Below, piece by piece: positions 1-9,147 of a stretch of 64,000 bases of DNA (positions are counted from its first letter, which is position 1; the number at the start of each line of letters is the position of its first letter). Origin of the DNA: PALSA-911 sp963839645 (GTDB lineage: Bacteria > Pseudomonadota > Alphaproteobacteria > Acetobacterales > Acetobacteraceae). The position numbers and the translations under genes were made by a program. The DNA lies in the NCBI GenBank assembly GCA_963839645.1, contig CAWIVZ010000003.1, positions 496,001 through 560,000 of the forward strand, read 5' to 3'. The notes below the pieces were generated by a model. That model had not been told where the DNA came from. It searched no databases and was given only the letters and a program-made list of their open reading frames with translations.

Positions 1-629
1 GGCAGGGTGACGTGCAGCATCGTGTGCAGCTTGCCCGCACCCAGCACGCGCGAGCTTTCCTCCAGCGCCGGATCCATCGATTTCATTGCCGCGGAAATCA
101 TCACGAACGCGACCGTGCCTTCGAACAGCGCCATCACCCAGGCGATGCCCAGCGGGGTGTAGATGTCGAACAGATCGCCGCCGCCGCCGGCCACATGCCA
201 GAGCTGGTTCAGCAGGCCGGTCTTCGGCCCGGCCAGGATGCCCCACGCCATCGCGCCGACCAGCGGGGTCATGTAGTACGGAAGCTCCATCAGCCGCTCC
301 AGCCGTGCCCGGCCGGCGATGTTGGTGCGGCTGAGGATCCAGGCCAGCACGAAGCCCAGCACGACCGCCATCACCGTCGCCAGGGCGGCGACCAGCAGGG
401 TGTTGCCGATGATGCCGATATCCTCGCCGATGGCGGCGAAGTTGCTGAGGCTGATCTCAGGCGGCGGAAACACCCCGGGTTCGCCGGTGTTGAGCGATTC
501 CGCGACCAGGAACACGACCGGATAAATCACCAGCGCGCCGCAGAGCAGCACCACCAGCAGCATCAGCAAGCCGCCGACCCCGAGCTTCGCCCGGACCTTG
601 CCCGGCAGGACGGTCATGTGGCCCGGCAT
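1..629 (-). CDS. ABC transporter permease, partial (3' end outside window)
   Basis: Reverse-strand reading is open from ATG at 629 to the window edge (about 209 residues). It gives a membrane protein with an N-terminal hydrophobic helix (about residues 21-42), a periplasmic stretch, then helices separated by charged loops. The end carries the cytoplasmic-loop pattern of binding-protein-dependent permeases (EESSRVLGAG followed by KLHTMLHVTLP, the EAA-loop region). The type resembles the double-domain permeases of iron(III), thiamine or spermidine importers. Its start lies 10 nt after the stop of the binding-protein gene at 640-1776, so the two form one operon. Substrate cannot be told from sequence. 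Confidence 0.85.
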   Translation of the reverse strand, partial: MPGHMTVLPGKVRAKLGVGGLLMLLVVLLCGALVIYPVVFLVAESLNTGEPGVFPPPEISLSNFAAIGEDIGIIGNTLLVAALATVMAVVLGFVLAWILSRTNIAGRARLERLMELPYYMTPLVGAMAWGILAGPKTGLLNQLWHVAGGGGDLFDIYTPLGIAWVMALFEGTVAFVMISAAMKSMDPALEESSRVLGAGKLHTMLHVTL

Positions 630-639
630 GCCGCTCGGC

Positions 640-1776
640 TTAGCGCACCCCCGTGATCTTGTCCCATTCCTTGACGAACTGGCCATGCGTGGCGAGGAAA
701 GCCTGCCAGTCGGAGGGATACAGCAGCTTGAACTCGCTGACCGGCTTGCTGCCGGGCGGCGGGTCGGCGTCGTCGCGCGGCGAGTTCAGCAGCATGATGT
801 TGTCGTAGATCTTCTGGCCGTGCTTGGACAGGAACCAGTCCATGAACAGCCGCGCGGCGTTCGGATGCGGCGCTTCCGCCACCGCGCCCATGAAGCCGGG
901 CGTGTTGACCATGCCTTCCTCGGGATAGACGAACTCGATCGGCGCGCCCTTTGCCTTGGCGAGCAGGTAGCCCGACAGCTGCGCCGTGTGCGCGATGGCG
1001 TCCTGGCCGCTGGTCAGCCGGTCATATTGCTGGACATAGCTGTCGAAACCGCGCGGCTTCAGTTCGGTGAATTTCTTCCAGTAGTCGTCGCCGTACAGCT
1101 GCTTCAGTTCGTACCAGGCGACATGCTGCAGCCCGGAGGTGGAGCCCTTGGTGCTGACCACGCCGGCCCAGCGGGGGTTCAGCATGTCCTTCCAGGATTT
1201 CGGCACCTGGTCGGGCGGCACCAGCTTCGGGTTGTAGGCGATCCCGGCCATGATGAACGAGGCCCAGGTCCAGTAGCCTTCCGGCTGGCTTTTGTAGTCG
1301 GCCTTGTAGCCCGACATTTCCGGCGAGACATAGCGCAGGTAGCCGTTGCGCTTCTGGAAATCGAGCACGAAGCCGATATCGGTAAGTTGCAGCACGTCCA
1401 CCAGGAACACGTTCGCCCGGCGTTCCGTCATCAGCTTCTGGTACAGCGCGCCGGTCTGCAGCCGGATGAAGTTGGTGGTGATCTTCGGGAACTCGCTATG
1501 GAAGGCAGCCAGCAGCTTGGCCGAGCCTTCCTCGGGATCGGGCGAATAGAGCACCAGCGCGCCTTCCTGTTCGGCCTTGGCGACATCCGCGCAGGTCTTG
1601 AACCCCTCCATCTGGCGTGGGCTGGCGCAGGGCGCGGCCGTTTCGGCGGCGGAGGCGCCCCGCATCGGGCCGGCGCCCAGCAGGGCCGGCACGCACAGCA
1701 TGGCGGTGAGCACGGTGCGGCCACGGGTGGCGAACGATCGGAGCCATGCGGACTGGAGCAGCGGCGATTGGAGCAT
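640..1776 (-). CDS. ABC transporter extracellular solute-binding protein
   Basis: A 378-residue secreted binding protein of the family 1/Fe(III)-polyamine type. An N-terminal signal sequence is visible: positives, then hydrophobic TVLTAMLCVPALLGAG, then an Ala-rich cleavage region near residue 40. Features such as LVLYSPDPEEG, the NPRWAGVV segment and a C-terminal MDWFLSKHGQKIY helix are typical of this fold. The start at 1776 is chosen because AAGGAAA lies 5-7 nt upstream; an in-frame ATG at 1797 lacks a good site. It precedes the permease gene by 10 nt and should deliver substrate to it. Ligand unknown; iron, sulfonate-like or carboxylate ligands are possible. Confidence 0.85.
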   Translation of the reverse strand: MLQSPLLQSAWLRSFATRGRTVLTAMLCVPALLGAGPMRGASAAETAAPCASPRQMEGFKTCADVAKAEQEGALVLYSPDPEEGSAKLLAAFHSEFPKITTNFIRLQTGALYQKLMTERRANVFLVDVLQLTDIGFVLDFQKRNGYLRYVSPEMSGYKADYKSQPEGYWTWASFIMAGIAYNPKLVPPDQVPKSWKDMLNPRWAGVVSTKGSTSGLQHVAWYELKQLYGDDYWKKFTELKPRGFDSYVQQYDRLTSGQDAIAHTAQLSGYLLAKAKGAPIEFVYPEEGMVNTPGFMGAVAEAPHPNAARLFMDWFLSKHGQKIYDNIMLLNSPRDDADPPPGSKPVSEFKLLYPSDWQAFLATHGQFVKEWDKITGVR

Positions 1777-1944
1777 CGGCGTTTCCTTGCAACACATGCC
1801 GGTTCGATCCGGCTTCTGCTTGAAACGATGGTCTGGCTTTCCGGTGCGGTCAAGCAGGGCACTCGTTTAATCGCGGGTGCCGGGCTACACTGTTTTCATA
1901 TCAAGGGCTGAACAAGAAGCCCGTACAGGAACGGACCGCAGCGC

Positions 1945-2388
1945 ATGAGCAAGCACGTCGTCGCCCCCGTCAGCGACATTCTTCCCGGCGAGAAAAAGCT
2001 CGTCACGGTGCGTGGCAGGCCGATCGTCATTTTCAACCTGAACGGAGAATTCTTCGGCCTGCTGAACCGCTGCCCGCACCAGGGCGGCAGCCTGTGCGAG
2101 GGGGCGATCACCGGGCTGGTGCAGTCCACCGAGCCCGGCAAATACAGCTACACCCGCAAGGGCGAGATCATCCGCTGCCCCTGGCATGGCTGGGAGTTCG
2201 ATATCCGTACCGGGCAGTCCTGGTGCGAGCCGTCCCGCGTGCAGGTGCGCGCCTATCCGGTGGAGGTGGCGCATGGCGACACACTGGTCGCGGCGGCAGC
2301 CGGCTCGGGCGAGCGGGTCGAAGGCCCGTATGTCGCCGAGACGGTGCAGGTGTCGGTGGAGAATGACTACATCGTGGTGGACGTTTAA
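1945..2388 (+). CDS. Rieske [2Fe-2S] ferredoxin-type protein
   Basis: A 147-residue soluble Rieske protein. The two cluster-binding boxes are complete: C43-P-H45-QGG and C78-PW-H81-GWEFD, giving the usual two Cys and two His ligands. Length fits a stand-alone ferredoxin of an aromatic or terpenoid oxygenase system rather than an oxygenase alpha subunit; no signal peptide is seen. It is transcribed alone, divergent from the ABC transporter. Its last 4 nt overlap the stop of the convergent NHL-repeat gene. No oxygenase gene is adjacent, so the electron acceptor is unknown. Confidence 0.9.
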   Translation: MSKHVVAPVSDILPGEKKLVTVRGRPIVIFNLNGEFFGLLNRCPHQGGSLCEGAITGLVQSTEPGKYSYTRKGEIIRCPWHGWEFDIRTGQSWCEPSRVQVRAYPVEVAHGDTLVAAAAGSGERVEGPYVAETVQVSVENDYIVVDV

Positions 2389-3458
2389 TCCGCCTGTGCC
2401 AGCGTGAGCCGCCGTACCCGGTGGTTCTCGGAATCGGCAATATAGATCGCCCCGTCCGGCCCGACAGCGGCACCGTGCGGGCGCGCCAGGCAGGCGGATA
2501 GCGCCGGCGCGTTCTCTCCGGAGTAGCCGGACGTGCCGTTGCCCGCGAGGGTGCTCACCCGGCCGTGGCGCAAATCCACCAGCCGGATGGCATGGTTCTC
2601 CGTGTCCACCACCAGCACATCGCCTTCCGGCGTCAGCGCCAGTTCCTTCGGCCGGTCGAACACCGCCCGCAGGGCGGGGCCGTTGTCGCCGACATAGCCG
2701 CGCGCGCCGGTGCCGGCGACGGTTTCGATGAGCCCGGTGGCCGGATCGACCCGCCTCAGCGTTCCGCCCTGGCGTTCGAGGATGAAGACCGCGCCATCGG
2801 ATGCGACGGCCACGGCCCGGGCGCCGAAGATCGCCGCCTGCCTCGCCGGTCCGCCATCGCCGGCATGCGCGGCCTCGCCGGTGCCCGCGAAGGTGGCGAT
2901 TTCGCCGGTTGCGAGGTCGACCACCCGAACCCGGTGATCCGCGACATCGGCGATGAACAGGCTGGTCTGATCGGGCGACAGCGCCAGGCCGTTCGGCTCG
3001 GCCAAGCCGGTCGCGCCCGCCGGGCCGTCCTGTCCGGTGTGGTCGACCTCGCCGGTGCCGGCCAGGGTTGTCACCCGGAGGCTGGTGCCGTCGATCCGCC
3101 GCACCCGCCGGTTCAGCCGGTCGGCGGTGTAGATCGTGCCGGCCCGGTCGATCACCACGCCATAGGGTTCGTTGAACATCGCCGCGTCCGCCGGGCCGCC
3201 GTCGCCGCCGAAACCGGCCTGCCCGGTGCCGGCGATCGTGGTGATCAGGCCGGTCCGCCGATCCACCCGGCGGATGCAGTGGTTGAAGGTGTCGGAGAAC
3301 ACCAGCCTTCCGGCCGGGTCGAAGGCGATGTCGAACGGGTTGTTCAGCGCGGCTGAAACCGCCGGCCCGCCATCGCCGGCGTAGCCCTGCGCCCCCGACC
3401 CGGCCACGGTGCGGATCCGCCAGGCCCCGGTTGCTCCGCTGATGGAAGTGGACGTCAT
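2385..3458 (-). CDS. NHL-repeat beta-propeller protein
   Basis: A 357-residue protein made almost entirely of six or so NHL-type blades. The repeated pattern is V-AG-G--G--GDGGPA--A-L--P--IA-D--G-L-V-DT-NH-IRRVD. Repeats begin around residues 17, 70, 127, 185, 240 and 297. No signal peptide or membrane segment is seen, so it is likely cytoplasmic or exported without a recognisable leader. GGAGG lies 6 nt before the ATG. Such propellers serve as binding scaffolds or, rarely, as lyases or lactonases; no catalytic set can be assigned here. Confidence 0.8.
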   Translation of the reverse strand: MTSTSISGATGAWRIRTVAGSGAQGYAGDGGPAVSAALNNPFDIAFDPAGRLVFSDTFNHCIRRVDRRTGLITTIAGTGQAGFGGDGGPADAAMFNEPYGVVIDRAGTIYTADRLNRRVRRIDGTSLRVTTLAGTGEVDHTGQDGPAGATGLAEPNGLALSPDQTSLFIADVADHRVRVVDLATGEIATFAGTGEAAHAGDGGPARQAAIFGARAVAVASDGAVFILERQGGTLRRVDPATGLIETVAGTGARGYVGDNGPALRAVFDRPKELALTPEGDVLVVDTENHAIRLVDLRHGRVSTLAGNGTSGYSGENAPALSACLARPHGAAVGPDGAIYIADSENHRVRRLTLAQAD

Positions 3459-3497
3459 GGTTTGCCTCCGTCAGGGCCCGGCGCCCGCATGAAGCGG

Positions 3498-4634
3498 TTA
3501 CCGGACGGGATCCCGTCCGCCGATGGCGAGGTCGCGGATTTCGGGCGGGGTGGTCGCCCGGCCGCCGATTTCCCCGAAGAAGAAATCCAGCGCGTGGCGA
3601 ATGTTGTCGAGGAATTGCTGCAGATCGTTGGCGGTGCGGACGTAGGGCGTGTGGCCGGGCGCCAGGGAGGGGCTGTGGAAGGTCAGGGTGAACACCCGGT
3701 GCCCCTGGTCGATCATCGCGCGAATCAGCCGCTTATGGGCCGCGGTGTCGATGCCTTCCGGGGTCAGGGTGGCGCGTTCCAGCAGCCTGGTTCTGGCCAG
3801 GATTGCCGCCACGTGCAGTTTCCGGCCGAGCGCGCTATTGACCGCGGAGAAAATGGCCGGGCCGAAGGGGGAGGCCAGCCCGGAAAACCCGCGCGACATC
3901 GGGATTTCCAGCAATCCTTCGCCGGCTCCAAACCAGTAGGGGCGATCCGGATGGTCACGGAAATCAGGGCCGCCGTCGGCGGCGAAATCGGTGTGCGGCA
4001 CCACGCTTAGGTCGATCTCATATCCCAGGGCCAGCAGCGTGTCGGGCGTGCCAGGACCGACGCCATAGCGTCCCGCCTTGTAGATGGTCGGGCGCATATC
4101 GAATGCCGCCACGATGGCGTCCGTCAGGATATTCAGTTTCCGCCGCTCCAGCGCGGCGTCGAGGTTGCCGGGATAGGAGTTGAATGACGTGACGGCTTCA
4201 TCGTAGGGCGGATTGACCCAGGGATGCAGGTGGGTGCCGATCAGGCAGCGTCCGTCCTGCAGAAACGATCGCAGAACGGCGATGGACGAGGGGCGCGTGG
4301 CGACCGGATAATCGATGACATAGGTCGGCTTGATCCCGTACCCTTCCAGGATCTCCAGGGCCAGATACTGCCGGTCGATCGAGGATACGGAGACGTTGTC
4401 GCGCGCGAACGGCTTGCTCCAGTCGAACTCGAGTTCGGTATCCACGACGACCTGCAGCAAAGGCGGGCCGTCGGGCAGCACGGCGATGCGTCTGGACGGG
4501 GTCAGCATGGCCGAATGGCAGGCAGGATCCGGATGGCTGCCGGCCGGTGTGCCGGTCGTCCGGACAGATGCCCAGGCATGATCCCCGGCATGCGCTCCGC
4601 CGGGCTCCGGACGGATGTCGATGCGAGGGTCCAT
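3498..4634 (-). CDS. polysaccharide deacetylase-like protein (NodB-like fold, WalW type)
   Basis: A 378-residue protein. The core from about residue 58 reads like the family: QVVVDTELEFDW (metal-site acid region), a GIKPTYVIDYPVA strand, GTHLHPWVNPP (metal-binding histidines) and FTLTFHSPSL near the end. Members deacetylate or remodel surface polysaccharides, though many relatives are untested. The first 42 residues look poorly conserved; an internal ATG at 4508 is an alternative start, but AAGGGGGG stands 10 nt before 4634. The acetyltransferase across the 0.6 kb gap fits a surface-glycan theme. Confidence 0.65.
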   Translation of the reverse strand: MDPRIDIRPEPGGAHAGDHAWASVRTTGTPAGSHPDPACHSAMLTPSRRIAVLPDGPPLLQVVVDTELEFDWSKPFARDNVSVSSIDRQYLALEILEGYGIKPTYVIDYPVATRPSSIAVLRSFLQDGRCLIGTHLHPWVNPPYDEAVTSFNSYPGNLDAALERRKLNILTDAIVAAFDMRPTIYKAGRYGVGPGTPDTLLALGYEIDLSVVPHTDFAADGGPDFRDHPDRPYWFGAGEGLLEIPMSRGFSGLASPFGPAIFSAVNSALGRKLHVAAILARTRLLERATLTPEGIDTAAHKRLIRAMIDQGHRVFTLTFHSPSLAPGHTPYVRTANDLQQFLDNIRHALDFFFGEIGGRATTPPEIRDLAIGGRDPVR

Positions 4635-5240
4635 GACCGGTCAGCCCCCTTCAGGGGCATAGATTGGAAAGAACCGGTCTGCGCCGGCTTCATCCGTTCT
4701 TCGTCTTGTAACCGCGCTGTCATGCTGGCCCTTTGGGCGAACTTTGTTCTCGGGCGCGCGGCTGCTATATTTGTTGCCACAAGGACGGTTCATACAGGAA
4801 TTGACGGATGGCTCAAGCGGAGATCGCCGCCTCTCATGCGTCCGGCATCCGATTAGTTCAATCCGTGTCAAAAATAAGTCGCGTCGGCCGGGACCGTGTC
4901 CTGTGCGCCGGGGATTTTCCGGCGAAACGGGCCGCAGGCGGCTGAGCCAGTGACTTTTCGCCGGGTTAATCAGCGGATCAAGCGTGCACGCTTCGGCTGG
5001 GCACAGCCATGAGAGCGCCTTATGCTCCGCAAGCGATCGCGGCATGAGCGTCAGCAAGGTTACGGCGAACCGGCGCGGCGGCATGGGTTGCGATCGTTTG
5101 AGTGGAACAGGGGAAGGGCGCCATAGGCAGTCAATACATCCCTAACATTTCTGGTGGTTGGATCTGCGTATGGCCGGTTCAGAAAAATTAATTCAACGCT
5201 CTCCGAGGCCGAGTAAGTCAATTAAGAAAAATATCCCTTT
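4635..5240. other. 606-bp divergent intergenic region
   Basis: No convincing gene. The right half (from about 5130) becomes AT-richer than the surroundings and probably carries the promoter of the acetyltransferase gene at 5241. An open frame of 147 codons on the minus strand (4641-5084) lacks recognisable domains and normal codon use. No tRNA or strong hairpin was found. Confidence 0.5.
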
Positions 5241-6491
5241 ATGAATTACGCCATGTCAATCGGTGCCATCGATTTTGCGATCGAAACCGACATCCCCGCT
5301 TGGACGCTCGAACAACTATGGCGCGAGTTGGAGGGGCGGTCGGATTGCCATTTCTTTCTGTCCTGGGACTGGATCGGTTCCTGGCTGGCGGAAATCGGCA
5401 GGCCGGTGCAGGTGCTGATCGGCCGAAGCGCCGGGCAGGTCGTGGTCCTCGGCCTGCTCGTTCCCTCGCGCCGGCGCGGCCGCATTCCGCTGAGGGTTTC
5501 CGGCGCCGGCCTGCACACCACCGGCGATCTTGAGCAGGACGTCATCACCATCGAATACAATGGCTTCCTGGTCGCACGGGACTGTAATAGTCTGGCGGCG
5601 GGCGCACGGGACGCCGCGCAGGCAGATGGAACCGCGGCCTGGGCCGAGAACGCGGCGATCGGCTTTCTGCTGGGCCGGAGACCTGCCGCGGGGCGATATC
5701 CTGTCCGGCGGATCGACGAGTTGCGGCTGCTGAACGTCCCGCGAACCTATGCGGCGGGCGACCCTGATCCTGCCTGGCTCCCCGACGCCTCCGGTGCGGA
5801 TGCGCCGGCGGGCGGTAACGATGGCCTGCTGCGCGAACTGGTCTGGAGCAAGCCGTCCTGGCGGGTGGATCTGAACGCCATCCGCGCATCCGGCAAGGTC
5901 TATGCCGACACGCTCAGCGCCAATACCCGCCAGCAGATCCGCCGCTCAATGCGGCTGTACGAAAAGCAGGGGACGCTTGCCGCCACCCGGGCGCGTGACG
6001 TGCCGGAGGCCCTGGCGTTCCTGGACGGGCTCAAATCGCTGCACCAGCCCTATTGGACCGGCCGGGGCGAACGCGGTGCCTTCGGCTTTCCGTTCTTCGA
6101 GCGTTTCCAGCGCCGGCTGATCGAAACCTGTCATCCGCATGGCGGCGTCGAACTGATCCGCGTCACCCGCGGCGATACGGCGATCGGCTACCTGTACAAT
6201 CTCGTTTATCGGCGCCATGTGTATTCCTACCAGAGCGGCTTCCTGTTCGAGGACGATCCCAAGCTGAAGCCGGGCCTGGTCAGCCATTGCCTCTGCATCG
6301 AGATGCACGAGCGCGAGGGCGATGGCGTGTATGATTTCATGGCCGGGGATAACCGCTACAAATCCAATCTCGGAGCGCCGGGACCGGATATGCACTATGT
6401 GCTGCTGCGGCGCCCGACGGCCTTAAACCGGCTGGAGGAAGCGCTGCGCTGGCTGCGCGACAACGTGCGTTCGGCGATCCACCGCCGCTGA
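5241..6491 (+). CDS. GNAT-family acetyltransferase, CelD/BcsL type
   Basis: A 416-residue cytoplasmic protein with the two-lobed architecture of the CelD-type GNAT group. The N-terminal lobe starts FFLSWDWIGSWLAEI. The C-terminal lobe (about 215-400) contains SANTRQQIRRSMRLYEKQG, the strand block GDTAIGYLYNLVYRRHVYSYQSG and the terminal motif YDFMAGDNRYKSNLG. Relatives acetylate or acylate precursors in cellulose and exopolysaccharide production. No strong ribosome site precedes the ATG at 5241 (TTAAGAAAAAT only); a second in-frame ATG is at 5253. Monocistronic. Confidence 0.75.
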   Translation: MNYAMSIGAIDFAIETDIPAWTLEQLWRELEGRSDCHFFLSWDWIGSWLAEIGRPVQVLIGRSAGQVVVLGLLVPSRRRGRIPLRVSGAGLHTTGDLEQDVITIEYNGFLVARDCNSLAAGARDAAQADGTAAWAENAAIGFLLGRRPAAGRYPVRRIDELRLLNVPRTYAAGDPDPAWLPDASGADAPAGGNDGLLRELVWSKPSWRVDLNAIRASGKVYADTLSANTRQQIRRSMRLYEKQGTLAATRARDVPEALAFLDGLKSLHQPYWTGRGERGAFGFPFFERFQRRLIETCHPHGGVELIRVTRGDTAIGYLYNLVYRRHVYSYQSGFLFEDDPKLKPGLVSHCLCIEMHEREGDGVYDFMAGDNRYKSNLGAPGPDMHYVLLRRPTALNRLEEALRWLRDNVRSAIHRR

Positions 6492-6660
6492 ACCTTTTCG
6501 CGGGCCTGCATCGCCATAAAAGCGGGGCAGCGATGTCCCACCGGGCAAGGCGCCGATTGTCGCGGGCGGGGAGTTGGTCCTAGTATCGTGCCAAGAATAC
6601 GACGCTGATCCATAGGCTGGCCCGCGATCGGGCGCATGCACGGGAGGAGATCGGACGATC

Positions 6661-8260
6661 ATGGACACGAACGTGGCCACCAAGGGAAGTAACGAAGCCG
6701 GCCGGCTGTACGGAAAGCTCGAGGAGCGCATTTTGGCGCGCGACCAGGTCGGCGCCAGCCAGGTCTATTACGACCTGGTCAAGGCGGGCCGCCCGCTGAA
6801 CGAGATCGTCGCCGAGGGGGTGCGCATCCACGCGCCCTATACGCATGTGCCGTATCATGAGCGGTTCGACGACGGATATCCGAACTTCGTCAACAACGAC
6901 CATTGCCTGCTCAGCGCGCGGGCGACGATCAACCTGACGAAGATGCTGCCGAAGGATCTGGCGATGCTGCCGATGGCGCAGACCATCTGGTACATCCCGA
7001 CCGGGCTCGATATCTGGAACCAGAAGATCAACAAGGCGCCGGGCCATTACACCCGCGGCTTCAGCGGCAAGATCACCAACCCGCCGGCGCCGGTGGTCTA
7101 CTGGCCGGACTACGAGCCGATCGAGCAGGCCGGCCCGCTGAAGGAGCGCCTGGGCAACTGGTTCACCCTGGTGCATCGCGGTGAGGTGGAAAACGCCTAC
7201 CGCCATTTCCTTGGCCTGATGCAGGACAAGGCGAACCGCCAGGAAGTGCTGGCGGAGCTGGTGTTTTCCGGCCTGATCGACGTGCAGGACCGGCTGTACA
7301 TGAACCGCTCCTTCACCACCGGCCACAAGGGCTACCGCGCCCGCGCCACGGTGGAACTCGGCAACGCGCTCGGGCTGGGACAACGCGCACCAGGTGATCT
7401 ACGCGGGCGCGCTGGATATCGCCGTCGGGCCGCGCTGGTACTCGATCTATGAAATGGCCTGCAACACGGTCAAGGAGCAGATCGAGGGCGAGGCGCTGCA
7501 CGCGGTGCCCTATGGCGGCGTGTCGGAGGCCGAACTGGCGATGCTGCGCCAGACCGGGGGGCTGTCGCTTGAGGAGGAGAATGAGCTGATCTCCGCCCTG
7601 CTGAACGAGCACGAGCCGGCCAACACCGCGGCGATCACGAAGCTGCTGAAGGCCGGCAAGGACCCGCGCCGGATCATCGACGCGATCCAGATCGCCGCGG
7701 CGCAGCTGACGATCGACACCCACAACCCGAACAACTTCTCCATGCCGATGCATTGCTACGAGTATTCGAACGCGCTCGGCTGGTTCTACGACAATTTTGA
7801 CCATCCGCGCCGGCTGCGGCTGCTGTATGTCGCGGCGGCCTTCGTGAATATGACGGCCTGGCACCAGCGCAACATCGGCGAGATGGTGTCGCATCCGATC
7901 GAGGTGCCGGCCGGGGCGGACAAGTTGTCCGCCGGCGAACTGCTCGCGCGCATCGACGTGACCACCTGCGCGCAGAACGCGCCGGAGAGCATGGCGTGGA
8001 TGAAGGCATATCTGGTGAACGTCGCGGACCGGGCGCCGCTGGTGGCGCTGATGGCGCTCGATTCCTGCAAGCTCGGCAACGACCCGCACAACCAGGAAAT
8101 TCCGCAGAACATGCTGGAGGATTTCCTGAAGAGCCGCAGCCCGAACCGCGACCGGCTGCTGGTGGCCTGCGCCAAGCATTCCTCCGGCCATCGCAAATAC
8201 GGCGATCCGCTGGAGGCCGCGCGCCGTTTCGGCGAAGGCGTGGGCGTCACGATCCAGTAG
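6661..8260 (+). CDS. conserved protein of unknown function, one frameshift
   Basis: About 532 residues once one extra G near 7370 is removed; there NALGW should continue into DNAHQVIYAGALD. GGGAGGAG stands about 11 nt before the ATG. I do not recognise the family. It is soluble, rich in aromatic and His residues (HAPYTHVPYHERFDD; NNDHCLL; DTHNPNNFSMPMHCYEYSNALGW), and mostly helical. The two halves share a short pattern: LVKAGRPLNEIVAEGVRIHA in the N-half and LLKAGKDPRRIIDAIQIAAA in the C-half, suggesting an internal duplication. Clustered His, Asp and Tyr hint at a metal or heme enzyme, but that is a guess. It stands alone, with a terminator just after the stop. Confidence 0.6.
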
Positions 8261-8277
8261 GCGGATGGCCCGATAGC

Positions 8278-8311
8278 AGAAAGGCGAGAGGTTTCGGCCT
8301 CTCGCCTTTCT
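8278..8311. terminator. bidirectional Rho-independent terminator
   Basis: Perfect 14-bp stem AGAAAGGCGAGAGG / CCTCTCGCCTTTCT with a 6-nt TTTCGG loop. It sits between the convergent genes ending at 8260 (+) and 8348 (-). The arms end in short A/T runs on each side, so it can serve both. Confidence 0.8.
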
Positions 8312-8347
8312 GGCGGTTTTCCCGCGCGGGTCGACGTCGTCGGCGGA

Positions 8348-9121
8348 TCAGAACAGCGAGTAGCCGCCGTCGATCACGAAGCTGTCGCCGGTGTGGTAGC
8401 GCGACGCGTCGCTCATCAGATACACGCCGATCCCGCCGAAATCGTCGCCTTCGCCCCAGCGGCGCATGGGAATGCGCGGCATGACGTTGCCGGCGAATTT
8501 CTCGTTCGACGTGGCGTTGGCGGTCATGTTGGTCTCGATCCAGCCGGGCAGGATCGAATGGGCGCGAATGCGGTGGCGGGCGAATTCCACCGCCATCGCC
8601 TTCACCATCGAGATCATGCCGCCCTTGGTGGCGGCGTAATGCTCGCCGCGCGGCGCCGCCTCGATGGCGGCCAGGGATGCGGTGCCGACCAGCACGCCGC
8701 CGCCGCCGCGTTCCACCATGTGCCGCGCCGCGGTGCGGAAGGTGTAGAACGCGCCGTCGAGATTGACGCGCATCACCCGGTTCCATTCCTCCGTGGTCAT
8801 GTCCAGGAAGGATTTCAGCCCGCGCCCGCTGACCCCGGCATTGGCGAAGCAGCCATCCACCCGGCCGAGCGCCGCCACGGTCTGGGCGAAGCAGGCTTCC
8901 ACCGCGGCCTCGTCGCCGACATCGCATTCCAGCGCCAGGATGCGCCGGCCGGTCTTGTCCAACTCGGCCTTGGCGGTGGCGTTCTTGGCGGCGTTGGTGC
9001 CCCAGATGGCGACGTCCGCGCCGGCCTGCGCCACCGCGCGGGCTATGCCGAGGCCGATGCCGCTGTTGCCGCCGGTAATCAGGGCAACCTTACCGGTGAG
9101 GTCGAAAGGCTGATAGGACAA
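8348..9121 (-). CDS. SDR-family NAD(P)-dependent oxidoreductase
   Basis: A 257-residue classical short-chain dehydrogenase. It has cofactor loop GGNSGIG (about residue 15), a FANAGVSG segment standing for NNAG, catalytic Tyr-Lys in HYAATKGGM, and C-terminal FVIDGGYSLF. Start is TTG at 9121 with GGAGA 6 nt upstream. A longer open frame running into the upstream hydratase is an artefact of the frameshift there. It is the last gene of a minus-strand cluster and probably oxidises a hydroxyacyl-CoA or alcohol made by the preceding hydratase. Confidence 0.88.
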   Translation of the reverse strand: MSYQPFDLTGKVALITGGNSGIGLGIARAVAQAGADVAIWGTNAAKNATAKAELDKTGRRILALECDVGDEAAVEACFAQTVAALGRVDGCFANAGVSGRGLKSFLDMTTEEWNRVMRVNLDGAFYTFRTAARHMVERGGGGVLVGTASLAAIEAAPRGEHYAATKGGMISMVKAMAVEFARHRIRAHSILPGWIETNMTANATSNEKFAGNVMPRIPMRRWGEGDDFGGIGVYLMSDASRYHTGDSFVIDGGYSLF

Positions 9122-9147
9122 GGCAAGTCTCCGATGTGGGGGGAATT

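Noticed and set aside
4641..5084. 147-codon minus-strand open frame in the 4.6-5.2 kb gap
   Set aside because: No domain, unusual composition with many Arg/Pro/Cys, no ribosome site; typical of chance frames in GC-rich DNA.
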